Assembly: GCF_008253865.1 (NCBI RefSeq)
Contig: NZ_CP042331.1
Span: forward strand, 6,315,364 to 6,379,363
Source: Bosea sp. F3-2
Lineage (GTDB): Bacteria > Pseudomonadota > Alphaproteobacteria > Rhizobiales > Beijerinckiaceae
Reading direction: 5' to 3'
DNA length: 64,000 bases
This document shows positions 16,005 through 24,687 of this stretch, piece after piece (the stretch's first letter is position 1; the number at the start of each line of letters is the position of its first letter). Position numbers and translations under genes: made by a program. Below the pieces are notes generated by a model. It had not been told where the DNA came from. It ran no database searches and worked only from the letters and a program-made list of their open reading frames with translations.

Positions 16005-17450
16005 GTGAGCGACACTTCCTATCTCGACAGCGCCCGCAACGCGGCACTCGCCTTCGGCGACAGCCTGCTCGGGCTGGCGCGGCCGCGTCTGCGCATCGGC
16101 GTCACCGGCCTGTCGCGCTCAGGCAAGACGGTCTTCACCACGGCACTGATCCAGAATCTGATGGAAGGCGCGAAGCTGCCGGTGCTGAAGGCGGCATCCC
16201 AAGGACGGATCGCGCGCGTGCGGCTGGTGCCGCAGCCCGATCCCGACGTGCCGCGTTTCCCTTACGAGGCGCATCGCGCCGCGATGGCAGGGGCCGACAG
16301 GCGCTGGCCGGACTCGACAAAGCGCATCGCGGAGCTGCGCGTCGAGATCGATTACGAGCGCGCCTCCGGCTGGTTCAAGGGCCCGGCGACGCTGACGCTC
16401 GATATTGTCGATTACCCCGGCGAATGGCTGCTCGACCTCGCCCTGATCGGACAGGACTACAAGACATGGTCGGCGCAGGCCGTGGCCGATGCGCGCAAGG
16501 CCCATCGGCGCGCCGCCGCCGAGGCCTGGCTCGCCGACATGTCGGCGCGCGATCCGGAGGGGCCACCGGACGAACTCGTGGCCGAGGCGGCGAGCGACCT
16601 GTTCAAGAGCTATCTGGCGAGACTGCGGGCCGATCCCGAGGCGGTGGCGGTGACGCCGCCGGGGCGCTTCCTGATGCCGGGCGATCTCGAGGGCTCGCCG
16701 GCGCTGACCTTCGCGCCGCTCGATCTCGGCCATGACCGTGAGCCGAAGCCCGGCACGCTGGCCGGCCTGATGGCGGAGCGTTTCGAGGCCTACAAGCGCG
16801 TCGTCGTCACCCCGTTCTTTCGCGATCACTTCGCCCGGCTCGACCGGCAGATCGTTCTGGTCGACGTGCTGGCTGCACTCGACGCGGGTGCTCCGGCGCT
16901 GGCCGATCTCGAAACCGCGCTGGGCCAGGCGCTCGCGGCCTTCTCGGTCGGCCGCAACTCCTGGCTTTCGAGCCTGTTCGCGCCGCGCATCGAGCGGGTG
17001 CTGTTCGCTGCGACCAAGGCCGACCATATCCACCACAGCAGCCATGACCGGCTGGCGGCGGTGATGTCGCATCTGGTCGGGCGGGCGGCTTCGCGGGCGC
17101 AGGGAGCCGGGGCGAAGGTGGAGGCGATGGCGTTCGCCGCGGTGCGCGCGACGCATGAGGTTCGCATCAAGCAGGGCCGCGAGGAGCTGCCGGCCATCGC
17201 CGGCGTGCCGGAAGCGGGCGAGGAGATCGACGGACAGGTCTTCGATGGCATCGCCGAAGCAGCGATCTTCCCGGGCGAGCTGCCGGAGCGGCCGGAGGCG
17301 ATCTTCGACCCGAAGGCGCATTGGCAGGTGAGGGCGCCGCGCTTCCGGCCGCCGCTGGTCGAGCCGGATGCGGGCGGGCGATCGAAGCCGCCGCCGCAGA
17401 TCCGCCTCGACCGCGCGCTGGAATTCCTGATCGGCGACAGGCTGGCATGA
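16005..17450 (+). CDS. ycjX: YcjX-family P-loop protein
   Basis: A GTG at 16005 (481 residues) is chosen because the frame upstream overlaps sixA and looks like shadow. The protein has a P-loop GLSRSGKT at 35-42, a Walker-B-like LDIVDYPGEWLLDL near 130, and later RVLFAATKADHIHHSSHDRL with the nucleotide-specificity TKAD. This matches YcjX (DUF463), a dynamin-like or Ras-like nucleotide-binding protein linked to envelope stress in Escherichia coli. As there, it is followed by a YcjF-like membrane protein. The biochemical role of the family is not established. Confidence 0.85.
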   Translation: MSDTSYLDSARNAALAFGDSLLGLARPRLRIGVTGLSRSGKTVFTTALIQNLMEGAKLPVLKAASQGRIARVRLVPQPDPDVPRFPYEAHRAAMAGADRRWPDSTKRIAELRVEIDYERASGWFKGPATLTLDIVDYPGEWLLDLALIGQDYKTWSAQAVADARKAHRRAAAEAWLADMSARDPEGPPDELVAEAASDLFKSYLARLRADPEAVAVTPPGRFLMPGDLEGSPALTFAPLDLGHDREPKPGTLAGLMAERFEAYKRVVVTPFFRDHFARLDRQIVLVDVLAALDAGAPALADLETALGQALAAFSVGRNSWLSSLFAPRIERVLFAATKADHIHHSSHDRLAAVMSHLVGRAASRAQGAGAKVEAMAFAAVRATHEVRIKQGREELPAIAGVPEAGEEIDGQVFDGIAEAAIFPGELPERPEAIFDPKAHWQVRAPRFRPPLVEPDAGGRSKPPPQIRLDRALEFLIGDRLA

Positions 17451-17477
17451 GGAGGCTGTGGTGAGCAGATTCCGGCC

Positions 17478-18488
17478 ATGACCAAGGCACCGCGCGCGAT
17501 CCGCCTCGACCATCCGGGGCAGGAGGAGGTTGTGGGGGACCCGATCCGGCGGGGCGATGTCGCGATCCTGCCGGAGAGCGAGCCAATCGACGACATTGCG
17601 CCGGTGTCCGCTCCGAAGGCCAGGCGCGGCTTCTCCTGGGGCTCGCTGTTCGTCGCGGGGCTCTCCGGCTTCCTGGCGCTGGCGGCCGGGGTCTGGGTCG
17701 AGAACACGATCGCCGCGCTGATGAATCAGAATCCGGTGCTCGGCTATGCGGCGCTCGTCTGCGCCGGCATCGCCGCGCTGGCGCTTTTCGTCATGCTGGC
17801 GCGGGTGCTGCGCGACATCCTGCGCGAACGCAAGGTCGAGGCCCTGCGCGAGCGCGCGACGCTGGCGCTTGCGGGCGGGACCCCGGACGAGGGCCGGGCG
17901 ATCACCGAGGAACTCGTTGGACTCTACAAGGGCCGGACACAGACGGCACAGGGCCGGGCGGCGTTGCAGGAGGCGCTGCCGCAGCTCTTCGCGGCGCGCG
18001 ACATGCTGACGGTGGCGGAGCGCAGCCTGCTCGTGCCGCTCGATGAGATGGCGCAGGCGCAGATTGCGCAGGCAGCGCGGCGCGTCTCACTGGTCACGGC
18101 GGTCAGCCCGCGTGCGCTGGTCGATGTCATCTTCGTGCTGGTCGCCTGCGCCCGCCTGCTGCGTTCGATCGCCGGCATCTATGCGGGACGGCCCGGCACG
18201 CTCGGCCTGCTCAGGCTGGCGAGGCAGGTCATGAACCATCTCGTCCTGACCGGTGGCATCGCGGCGGGTGATGCGGTGATTCAGCAGATTGTCGGGCAGG
18301 GGCTCGCAGCGCGGCTCTCGGCCAAGCTCGGCGAGGGCGTGATCAACGGCATGCTGACCGCCCGCATCGGGCTTGCTGCGCTCGAGGTCTGCCGGCCACT
18401 GCCCTTCGTCGAGGCAAAGCCGCCGACACTCGCCGAGGTCGCGAGCGATTTAGCTTCGTGGCGCGCTGCCAAGGACGCTGAGGCCTGA
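17478..18488 (+). CDS. ycjF: YcjF-like (TIGR01620) membrane protein
   Basis: A 336-residue protein 27 bases after ycjX. The N-terminal 50 residues are soluble; helices follow at about 55-73 and 87-108, then a helical cytosolic segment, and a DUF697-type C-terminal region with RRVSLVTAVSPRALVDVIFV and MNHLVLTGGIAAGDAVIQQI. Length and order match the YcjF/TIGR01620 family, always found with YcjX. The pair presumably forms one membrane-associated complex. In E. coli it belongs to the phage-shock/heat-induced set; nothing in this sequence shows equivalent control. Confidence 0.85.
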   Translation: MTKAPRAIRLDHPGQEEVVGDPIRRGDVAILPESEPIDDIAPVSAPKARRGFSWGSLFVAGLSGFLALAAGVWVENTIAALMNQNPVLGYAALVCAGIAALALFVMLARVLRDILRERKVEALRERATLALAGGTPDEGRAITEELVGLYKGRTQTAQGRAALQEALPQLFAARDMLTVAERSLLVPLDEMAQAQIAQAARRVSLVTAVSPRALVDVIFVLVACARLLRSIAGIYAGRPGTLGLLRLARQVMNHLVLTGGIAAGDAVIQQIVGQGLAARLSAKLGEGVINGMLTARIGLAALEVCRPLPFVEAKPPTLAEVASDLASWRAAKDAEA

Positions 18489-18663
18489 GCCCGGCAGATT
18501 CTGCCGGCCTCAGGCGAATCTGCCTGGTCAGGACTGCCAGAAAACGCTTCATAAACGATCTAACTCACTGAAATAAAAAGAACACCCGCATGGCATGCGC
18601 CATGCAGATCACGCCTCGAGTTGTGGGCTGCCCTTGGGGGGCGCCGGTCGAGGTGAGGGTTCC

Positions 18664-20061
18664 ATGGGTGTTTTCAGTGCGCTGACAACAGCGGTTTCGG
18701 GGATGACGGCGCAGTCCTATGCGCTCGAGAACATCTCCGGAAACATCGCCAATTCGCGGACCACCGGCTACAAGCGGGTCGACACGACCTTCGCCGATCT
18801 GGTGCCGGATGCGGCGCTCAATCGCCAGATCGCCGGCTCGGTCGCGGCCTACAGCCAGTCGACCAACTCGATCCAGGGTGACCTCAACCCGACCCGCATC
18901 GACACCAACGTCGCGATCAACGGCGACGGCTTCTTCGTCGTCGACCAGCGCGCGAGCGGCGTCGGCGCCAGCACGCAGTTCGCCAACCAGAATCTCTACA
19001 CCCGCCGCGGCGATTTCGATTTCGACGCCAACGGCTATCTGGTCAACGGCGCGGGCTACTACCTCAAGGGCCTGAAGATCGACCAGGTGACCGGGCAACT
19101 GATCGGCACGCAGCCGGATGTGCTGCGTATCACGAAGGACCAGTTCCCGGCCAAGGCGACGACTTCGATCGAGTATCGCGCCAACATCCCGGCCTATCCG
19201 AAGACCAACAAAGCCGACAGCACCATTCCGGGCTCGGAGCTGCTGAACCCGACCGGCTTCACCTCCAATCCGCTCTCGACCACCCAGGGCGGTACCGGCC
19301 TCGTCATCGGCAGCGACGTGACGAACTTCCTCAGCCAATCGATCCCGGGTGGGTCGGTGACGGTCTACGATACGCTCGGCAAGGCAACCAGCGTGGAGCT
19401 GCGCTGGGCCAAGACCACGAATGCCTCGGCCGGCCCGCCGGCCACGGTCGACACCTGGAACCTGTTCGTTGCCGAGAACACCGGGGCGACCGGCGCCGCC
19501 GTCGCCTATCGCAATGCCAACGCCTCGATCACCTTCGATGCGACCGGCCAGATGACGGCTCCGGCCGGCGGCAACATTGCGCTGCCGACGATGACGATCG
19601 CAGGCACGACGATCACCGGCATCAACGTGACGACCGGCGGCAACGGCCTGACGCAGAACGGCGACGTCAGCGGCCAGATCGACGCCCGCAGCATCCGCCA
19701 GGACGGCTATACCGCCGGCACGCTGGATCGCGTCTCGGTCTCGGCCGAGGGGCAGGTGATCGGCACCTTCAGCAACGGCCAGGTCGTGGCGCTCGCGCAG
19801 CTTTCGGTGGCGCGCTTCAACGCGGACAACGCCCTGAAGCGGCTCGACGGCGGCGCCTTCGAGGAGACGATCGAATCCGGCGCGCCGATCATCGGCCTCG
19901 GCACGTCGCAGCTCGTCGGCGGCTCGGTCGAGCAGTCCAACACGGACATCGCCGACGAGTTCTCGAAGATGATCGTCACCCAGCAGGCCTATTCGGCCAA
20001 CACCAAGGTCATCACCACCGCGCAGGAGATGCTGACCTCCGTGTTCAACATCATCCGCTGA
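18664..20061 (+). CDS. flgE: Flagellar hook protein FlgE
   Basis: The ATG at 18664 (AGGG at 18656-18659) gives 465 residues. The N-terminus GVFSALTTAVSGMTAQSYALENISGNIANSRTTGYKRVDTTF is the rod/hook signature. INGDGFFVV (about 94-102) and the C-terminal SNTDIADEFSKMIVTQQAYSANTKVITTAQEML are the other conserved ends. The central variable part forms the hook's outer domains. It starts the flgE-flgK-flgL run on this strand. The hook is assembled outside the cell through the flagellar type III gate encoded elsewhere in the window. FlgD and FliK, usual neighbours, are not within this window. Confidence 0.95.
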   Translation: MGVFSALTTAVSGMTAQSYALENISGNIANSRTTGYKRVDTTFADLVPDAALNRQIAGSVAAYSQSTNSIQGDLNPTRIDTNVAINGDGFFVVDQRASGVGASTQFANQNLYTRRGDFDFDANGYLVNGAGYYLKGLKIDQVTGQLIGTQPDVLRITKDQFPAKATTSIEYRANIPAYPKTNKADSTIPGSELLNPTGFTSNPLSTTQGGTGLVIGSDVTNFLSQSIPGGSVTVYDTLGKATSVELRWAKTTNASAGPPATVDTWNLFVAENTGATGAAVAYRNANASITFDATGQMTAPAGGNIALPTMTIAGTTITGINVTTGGNGLTQNGDVSGQIDARSIRQDGYTAGTLDRVSVSAEGQVIGTFSNGQVVALAQLSVARFNADNALKRLDGGAFEETIESGAPIIGLGTSQLVGGSVEQSNTDIADEFSKMIVTQQAYSANTKVITTAQEMLTSVFNIIR

Positions 20062-20100
20062 GCAGCGCATCCGGGTTGAGAGCGGCCCAGAAGGGCCGCG

Positions 20101-20219
20101 GCTAGAGCCGGATCCCGATCAGGTTGAATCAACCTGATCGGGATCCGTCTCTAACCTTAAGTGAGAGAACGCGTTCTCCGATCTGACTGCAACGCAGTCA
20201 GATCGGCGCGTGCTCTAGC
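20101..20219. repeat. Composite palindromic element between flgE and flgK
   Basis: Bounded by GCTAGAGC (20101-20108) and its complement GCTCTAGC (20212-20219). Inside are three palindromes: a 37-nt hairpin with perfect 18-bp arms (20110-20146), the 14-bp GAGAACGCGTTCTC (20165-20178) and a 12-bp-arm hairpin CGATCTGACTGC (20179-20205). It looks like a dispersed element and, when transcribed, would form strong stem-loops between two genes of one cluster. Confidence 0.8.
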
Positions 20220-20233
20220 GACAGGAGTTGGCG

Positions 20234-22105
20234 ATGGGTCTGAGTACTTCCCTCAATACGGCGATCGGCGGGCTCAGCGCCACGCAGGTCGGCATCGGCG
20301 TCGTCTCGCAGAACGTCGCCAATGCGGGGACGACGGGCTATGTCCGGCGGTCGGTGTCGACGGCCGACAGCCTGTCGGGACTCACGATCGGCGTGCAGAA
20401 CACGCAGGTCCAGCGTCTGCTCGACAAGATCGTCCAGCATCAGCTCTGGCAGGAAGCCTCGGGCGCCGCCTACACCTCGACGCGGGCGAGCGCGCTGTCG
20501 AACCTCGACAAGCTCTATGGCGCACCGGGCAGCGCGACCGCGCTCGACACGATCTTCAGCCAGTTCACCAGCGCGCTGCAGTCGCTGCAGAACGACCCGT
20601 CCTCCTACAGCCTGCGCTCGCAGGTGATCGACAATGCGACGCAGCTGGCCCGGCAGCTCAACACGCTCTCGAACGGCGTGCAGGCCCTGCGCGCCCAGGC
20701 CGAAAACGGCATTGCCAATGCCGTCACCAAGGTCAACGATCTGCTCGGCGCGCTGACCAAGGTCAACTCCCGCATTGTCGCGGCGCCGAACGACAGCTCG
20801 ACGGCCACTCTGAAGGATCAGCGCGATCTGATCCTGTCCGAGCTCTCGCAATACGTCGACATCAAGACGACGGAGGATGCGCGGGGCTCGGTCTCGGTCG
20901 TCACCGGATCGGGCACGCAGCTCTTCGACGGCCAGCCCTCCGTCACCTTCGGCTTCGACGAGCATAGCGGGCTCGGCGCGGACGATCAGTGGAACATCGA
21001 CCCGGCGAAGCGCGGCGTCGGCACGATCACGATGAAGGACTCGTCCGGGAACGTCTCGGACGCGATCGCGAACCGCATCTTCCGTTCGGGCGAGATCGCC
21101 GCGAACATCGAATTGCGCGACAAGACGCTGGTGCAGGCGCAGGCCCAGCTCGACGAGATCGCCGCCCAGATGTCGAAGGCGCTCTCGGATCGCGAGATCG
21201 CCGGTACCGCGGTGACGGCGGGCGCGGCGTCCGGTTTCGACGTCGACCTGACCGCGCTGCAATCCGGCAATACGGTGACGCTCGACTACAAGGTGACGCC
21301 GGGCGGTCAGACCCAGCGCTTCACTTTCGTTCGCGTCGATTCCGCCGCTTCGCTGCCGTTGCCGGCCTCGGCTGGCGGCGATGCCAACAACCGCGTGATC
21401 GGCATCGACTTCTCCGGCGGCCCGGCTTCGGTCGCGGCGCAGATCCAGGTGGCTGTCGGCCCCGGCTTCACCGTCTCCAACACCGGCTCGACCCTGCGCA
21501 TCGTCGATGATGGGGCGGCCGGCACGCGCGACGTGATCGGCCTGACCTCGCGGCCGACCAACACGGCGCTGTCCTCGGCCGGCGGCACAGCGGAGCTGCC
21601 CTTCTTCGTCGACGGCTCGGCCGGTACCCCCTTCACCGGCTCTTGCGAGGGCGGCTCGCAGACCGTCGGCTACGCCGCGCGGATCGCGGTCAATCCGGCG
21701 CTCGTCGCGGATCGCTCGCTGCTCGCCGTCTACAACACCTCGCCCGCGACGGCGCAGGGCGACACAACCCGGCCCAAGCTGATGCTGGACCGGCTGACCC
21801 AGAGCCAGCGTTCCTTCACCAACGCCGTCGGCCTCGACGGGAACGGCGCGACCTCGAACACGACGATCGCCAATTTCGTTCAGCGCGTGGTCTCGTCCCA
21901 GGGACAGGCAGTCGAGGCCGCCAAGCGCCTCGATGAAGGCCAGCAGGTCGCGCTCGCTTCGATCCAGAGCCGCTTCCAGGAAACCGCGCAGGTCAATGTC
22001 GACCAGGAAATGTCGATGCTGATCGAGCTGCAGACCGCCTACGCCGCCAATGCCCGCATCATCTCCACCGTGAAGGAGATGATGGACGTGCTGCTGAGAG
22101 TGTGA
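20234..22105 (+). CDS. flgK: Flagellar hook-associated protein FlgK (HAP1)
   Basis: The ATG at 20234 follows AGGAG (20223-20227). The 623-residue protein begins GLSTSLNTAIGGLSATQVGI then SQNVANAGTTGYVRRSVS, the FlgK form of the rod/hook N-terminal motif, and ends with QVNVDQEMSMLIELQTAYAANARIISTVKEMMDVLL. The centre contains LKDQRDLILSELSQYVDI, conserved in FlgK. It forms the hook-filament junction with FlgL, which starts seven bases later. The repeat element upstream separates it from flgE, so it may be transcribed partly on its own. Confidence 0.95.
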   Translation: MGLSTSLNTAIGGLSATQVGIGVVSQNVANAGTTGYVRRSVSTADSLSGLTIGVQNTQVQRLLDKIVQHQLWQEASGAAYTSTRASALSNLDKLYGAPGSATALDTIFSQFTSALQSLQNDPSSYSLRSQVIDNATQLARQLNTLSNGVQALRAQAENGIANAVTKVNDLLGALTKVNSRIVAAPNDSSTATLKDQRDLILSELSQYVDIKTTEDARGSVSVVTGSGTQLFDGQPSVTFGFDEHSGLGADDQWNIDPAKRGVGTITMKDSSGNVSDAIANRIFRSGEIAANIELRDKTLVQAQAQLDEIAAQMSKALSDREIAGTAVTAGAASGFDVDLTALQSGNTVTLDYKVTPGGQTQRFTFVRVDSAASLPLPASAGGDANNRVIGIDFSGGPASVAAQIQVAVGPGFTVSNTGSTLRIVDDGAAGTRDVIGLTSRPTNTALSSAGGTAELPFFVDGSAGTPFTGSCEGGSQTVGYAARIAVNPALVADRSLLAVYNTSPATAQGDTTRPKLMLDRLTQSQRSFTNAVGLDGNGATSNTTIANFVQRVVSSQGQAVEAAKRLDEGQQVALASIQSRFQETAQVNVDQEMSMLIELQTAYAANARIISTVKEMMDVLLRV

Positions 22106-22112
22106 GCCCGCC

Positions 22113-23630
22113 ATGACCATCACCGCTTATGGAACCGGTGCCTATCGCGCGGCCAAGCCCAACGAGTTCGTCTCGACCCGCGCGCAGTTCGACGATCTCC
22201 AGCGCCAGCTCGACACGAAGCAGCGCAGCACGAGCTATGGCGATCTCGGCATCGACCGGCGCGTCAGCCTCGATCTCAACGCCAAGATCTCGACCCTCGA
22301 CTCCTGGCTCAGCGGCATCGAGCTCAGCAATGTCAATGTGAAGCTGCAGACGACCTCGGTCGAGAACTTCGCCAAGCTCACCAGCGAGACGCGCAACGAT
22401 ACGCGCTCCAACAGCTATGTGCCGAGCGCCAGCGGCCGGTCCTCGCCGCAGGTTCTGGCGGAGGAGAAGTTCAAGCAATCCCTCGACCTGCTGAACATCG
22501 CGGTCAATGGCCGCTATCTCTTCTCCGGCAAGACCTCGGATACCCAGCCGGCGGCCGGCTTCGACGAGATCATGGACGGTGATGGCGCCGGCAAGGCCGG
22601 GCTGAAGCAACTGATTGACGAGCGCCGGCAGGCCGATCTCGGTTCCGGGCTCGGGCGGCTGACGGCCGGCGGCGCCGGCACGACCGCGACCATCGCCGAA
22701 GAGGCGACCGTCCATCCCTATGGCTTCAAGATTGCCGGCATTTCCGGGAGCTCGGCCGCGCTGGCGACGACCTTCAACCCCGGGCCGCCGGCGGATGTCT
22801 CGGTCAATGTCGCGTCGCAGCCGGTGGCGGGCGACACGGTGCGGCTCAAGCTCAACCTGCCGGACGGGACGCAGGAGGACATCGTCCTGACGGCCCGCGC
22901 CACGGGGACGACCGGCTCGGACACCGATTCCTTCGAGATCGGCGCCGATCCCAACGCCACGGCGGCCAATCTGCGCAACTCGATCAACGCGGCCCTCGGC
23001 AAGGAGGCGAAGACGACACTCTCGGCTGCTTCCTCGCAGGTCGCGGCGCAGGATTTCTTTGCGGGCAGCCTCAACAATCCGCCCAAGCGCGTGCCGGGAC
23101 CGCCCTTCGACACGGCGACCCTGCCGCCGAGCAATGCCGGTGCCGCGGCGACGACTGTGATCTGGTATCGCGGCGATGACGGCTCCGACCCGGCGCGCAG
23201 CACCGCGACGGTTCAGGTCGACCAGGGACAGGCGGTGGGGACGGGCACTCGGGCGAACGAGGAGGCGTTCCGCGTCGGCCTCGCCCAGTTCGCGATCATG
23301 GCGGCCGAGAATTTCCCGGCCGGCGACACGAACTCGCAGGCGCGCTACGAGGCGATGACGTCGCGCGTCAGCGAGAAGCTCGGCTTCGGGGGTAACACCC
23401 AGAAGCCGGCCGAGATCATCACCGAGCTCGGCTCGGCCCAGACGGCGCTCGCCAGCGCCAAGGCGCGCCATCAGAGCACCAAGGACTATCTGACGACGAC
23501 GCTGTCAGGCGTCGAGAACGTCTCGACCGAGGAGGTCGCGACGCAGATTCTGGCGCTGCAGACGCAGCTGCAGGCGAGCTACCAGGTGACCTCGATGCTC
23601 TCGAAGCTGTCGCTGACGAACTTCCTCTGA
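22113..23630 (+). CDS. flgL: Flagellar hook-associated protein FlgL (HAP3)
   Basis: A 505-residue protein beginning seven bases after flgK. The N-terminal helices (FDDLQRQLDTKQRSTSYGDL, then SLDLNAKISTLDSWLSGIELSN) and the C-terminal TELGSAQTALASAKARHQSTKDYL and EEVATQILALQTQLQASYQVTSMLSKLSL are flagellin-like, as in FlgL. It is longer than the usual 300-400 residues because of a central insertion (about residues 150-400) rich in Ala, Thr and Gly. It completes the hook-filament junction. A hairpin follows the stop codon. Confidence 0.92.
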   Translation: MTITAYGTGAYRAAKPNEFVSTRAQFDDLQRQLDTKQRSTSYGDLGIDRRVSLDLNAKISTLDSWLSGIELSNVNVKLQTTSVENFAKLTSETRNDTRSNSYVPSASGRSSPQVLAEEKFKQSLDLLNIAVNGRYLFSGKTSDTQPAAGFDEIMDGDGAGKAGLKQLIDERRQADLGSGLGRLTAGGAGTTATIAEEATVHPYGFKIAGISGSSAALATTFNPGPPADVSVNVASQPVAGDTVRLKLNLPDGTQEDIVLTARATGTTGSDTDSFEIGADPNATAANLRNSINAALGKEAKTTLSAASSQVAAQDFFAGSLNNPPKRVPGPPFDTATLPPSNAGAAATTVIWYRGDDGSDPARSTATVQVDQGQAVGTGTRANEEAFRVGLAQFAIMAAENFPAGDTNSQARYEAMTSRVSEKLGFGGNTQKPAEIITELGSAQTALASAKARHQSTKDYLTTTLSGVENVSTEEVATQILALQTQLQASYQVTSMLSKLSLTNFL

Positions 23631-23658
23631 GGCGGTACGTTCGCGCATTGAAAACAAG

Positions 23659-23684
23659 AACGCCGCCCCTGTGAGGGCGGCGTT
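23659..23684 (+). terminator. Hairpin after flgL, probable terminator
   Basis: AACGCCGCCC and GGGCGGCGTT form a perfect 10-bp stem with a six-base loop, 28 bases after the flgL stop. The tract that follows (GTTGCTT) is only weakly T-rich, so termination may be partial. Confidence 0.7.
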
Positions 23685-23696
23685 GTTGCTTAGAGT

Positions 23697-23846
23697 GTGC
23701 TGATTTTACACAGAACTACGCGGGTCATCCCGGCCGGAGCGAAGCGGAGAGCCGGGATCCATGCCTGAACCTTGATCGGAAACGCTCTGGCATGGATCCC
23801 GGGTCAAGCCCGGGATGACCCGCGTGGTTCCGTGTAAACTCAGCAC
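23697..23846. repeat. Long inverted repeat (GGGTCATCCCGG type), copy 1
   Basis: Outer arms GTGCTGATTTTACAC and GTGTAAACTCAGCAC, then GCGGGTCATCCCGG and CCGGGATGACCCGC, then GGATCCATGCC and GGCATGGATCC. It fills the gap between the convergent flgL and flaF genes. A second copy in the same orientation, sharing the GATCCATGCCTGAAC core, lies at 35836-36029. Confidence 0.85.
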
Positions 23847-23887
23847 GCTTACAGCTTGGGGAGCCGGAGATCGGTTCGAGCGGAGCG

Positions 23888-24259
23888 TCAGCGTCCGCGC
23901 AGCCCGGCGGCGATATCGCGGTTGATGTTGACGAGGACGCCGAGGCCCTGCGGCTGCGGATCGGCCGCGAGCTTGAAGGTATGATTGAAGATGAAATTGC
24001 CGAGGCCGAGAATGTTGGTCTTGATGCCGACCGGCAGCGGGTTGTCCTCGGCGATCACGGCCGAGACGAGCAGGGTCCAGAGCCGGCGGTTATAGGTCAG
24101 CGCGTCGTCGAGTTCGCGCTCGCGCGTGCTCCAGTCGTCGGCGACGGCCTGCAGCCGGGTGGCGGCCTTGATCAGGAGGGAGGCTTCGAGCTCGCGGGGT
24201 GAAACGACGGATTGGGCTGTCTTGGCGGCGGCGGCGTAGGCGTTAAACCCGTTTTGCAT
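23888..24259 (-). CDS. flaF: Flagellar biosynthesis regulator FlaF
   Basis: A 123-residue protein with AYAAAAKTAQSVVSPRELEA, LLIKAATRLQAVADDWSTRE and LDDALTYNRRLWTLLVSAVI, matching FlaF. In Caulobacter FlaF is needed for flagellin translation or secretion and acts opposite FlbT. Its start overlaps the end of flbT by 17 bases, so the two are translated from one message. The location downstream of the two flagellin genes on the same strand fits control of flagellin expression. Confidence 0.92.
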   Translation of the reverse strand: MQNGFNAYAAAAKTAQSVVSPRELEASLLIKAATRLQAVADDWSTRERELDDALTYNRRLWTLLVSAVIAEDNPLPVGIKTNILGLGNFIFNHTFKLAADPQPQGLGVLVNINRDIAAGLRGR

Positions 24260-24635
24260 GCTCGATCAGTTCCGCTTCATAGGCGATCAGCTTCTTGGCT
24301 GCCTTGAGAGCTTTATAGAGATCTCCGCTTAAGATGCGGTTATTGATCTCGTGAACATGCGGCAGAGCGCTGGGAGCGGCCTGGACGAAATCGCGCACGA
24401 GCTGGAAGAAGACCTCGTGCTGATGCGTGGGATCCTGCGCCAGATACATGAGCTGGATGGCGAAGTAGATCTTCTTGGCCGGGCTGTCCGCGGTCGCGGC
24501 GGTCAGGATGTCCTTCTCACGCAGGATCGGCGCGTCGCCTTCGATGAAGAAGCGGGTGCGCTGCTCGTCGTTGCGGATCACCACCTGACCGATGATGATC
24601 CGTTCGCGCGGCTTGAGCTCGACCTTGAGAGCCAT
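24243..24635 (-). CDS. flbT: Flagellin mRNA regulator FlbT
   Basis: A 130-residue protein: MALKVELKPRERIIIGQVVI, FFIEGDAPILREKDILT and AKKIYFAIQLMYLAQDPTHQ, clear FlbT features. In Caulobacter FlbT binds the 5' leader of flagellin mRNA and promotes its decay until the hook is complete. The gene lies 52 bases after the stop of the first flagellin gene and overlaps flaF. Read-through from the flagellin promoter is possible, since no strong terminator is visible in the gap. Confidence 0.93.
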   Translation of the reverse strand: MALKVELKPRERIIIGQVVIRNDEQRTRFFIEGDAPILREKDILTAATADSPAKKIYFAIQLMYLAQDPTHQHEVFFQLVRDFVQAAPSALPHVHEINNRILSGDLYKALKAAKKLIAYEAELIEHAKRV

Positions 24636-24687
24636 GTCTGTCCTGCCTTCTGGCGGAGGGGAGGGCGGCGAACCGAACCTGAAGGCG

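Noticed and set aside
20198..22123. A 641-codon minus-strand frame opposite flgK
   Set aside because: Antisense shadow of flgK with Arg/Gly/Asp-biased composition and no recognisable domain.
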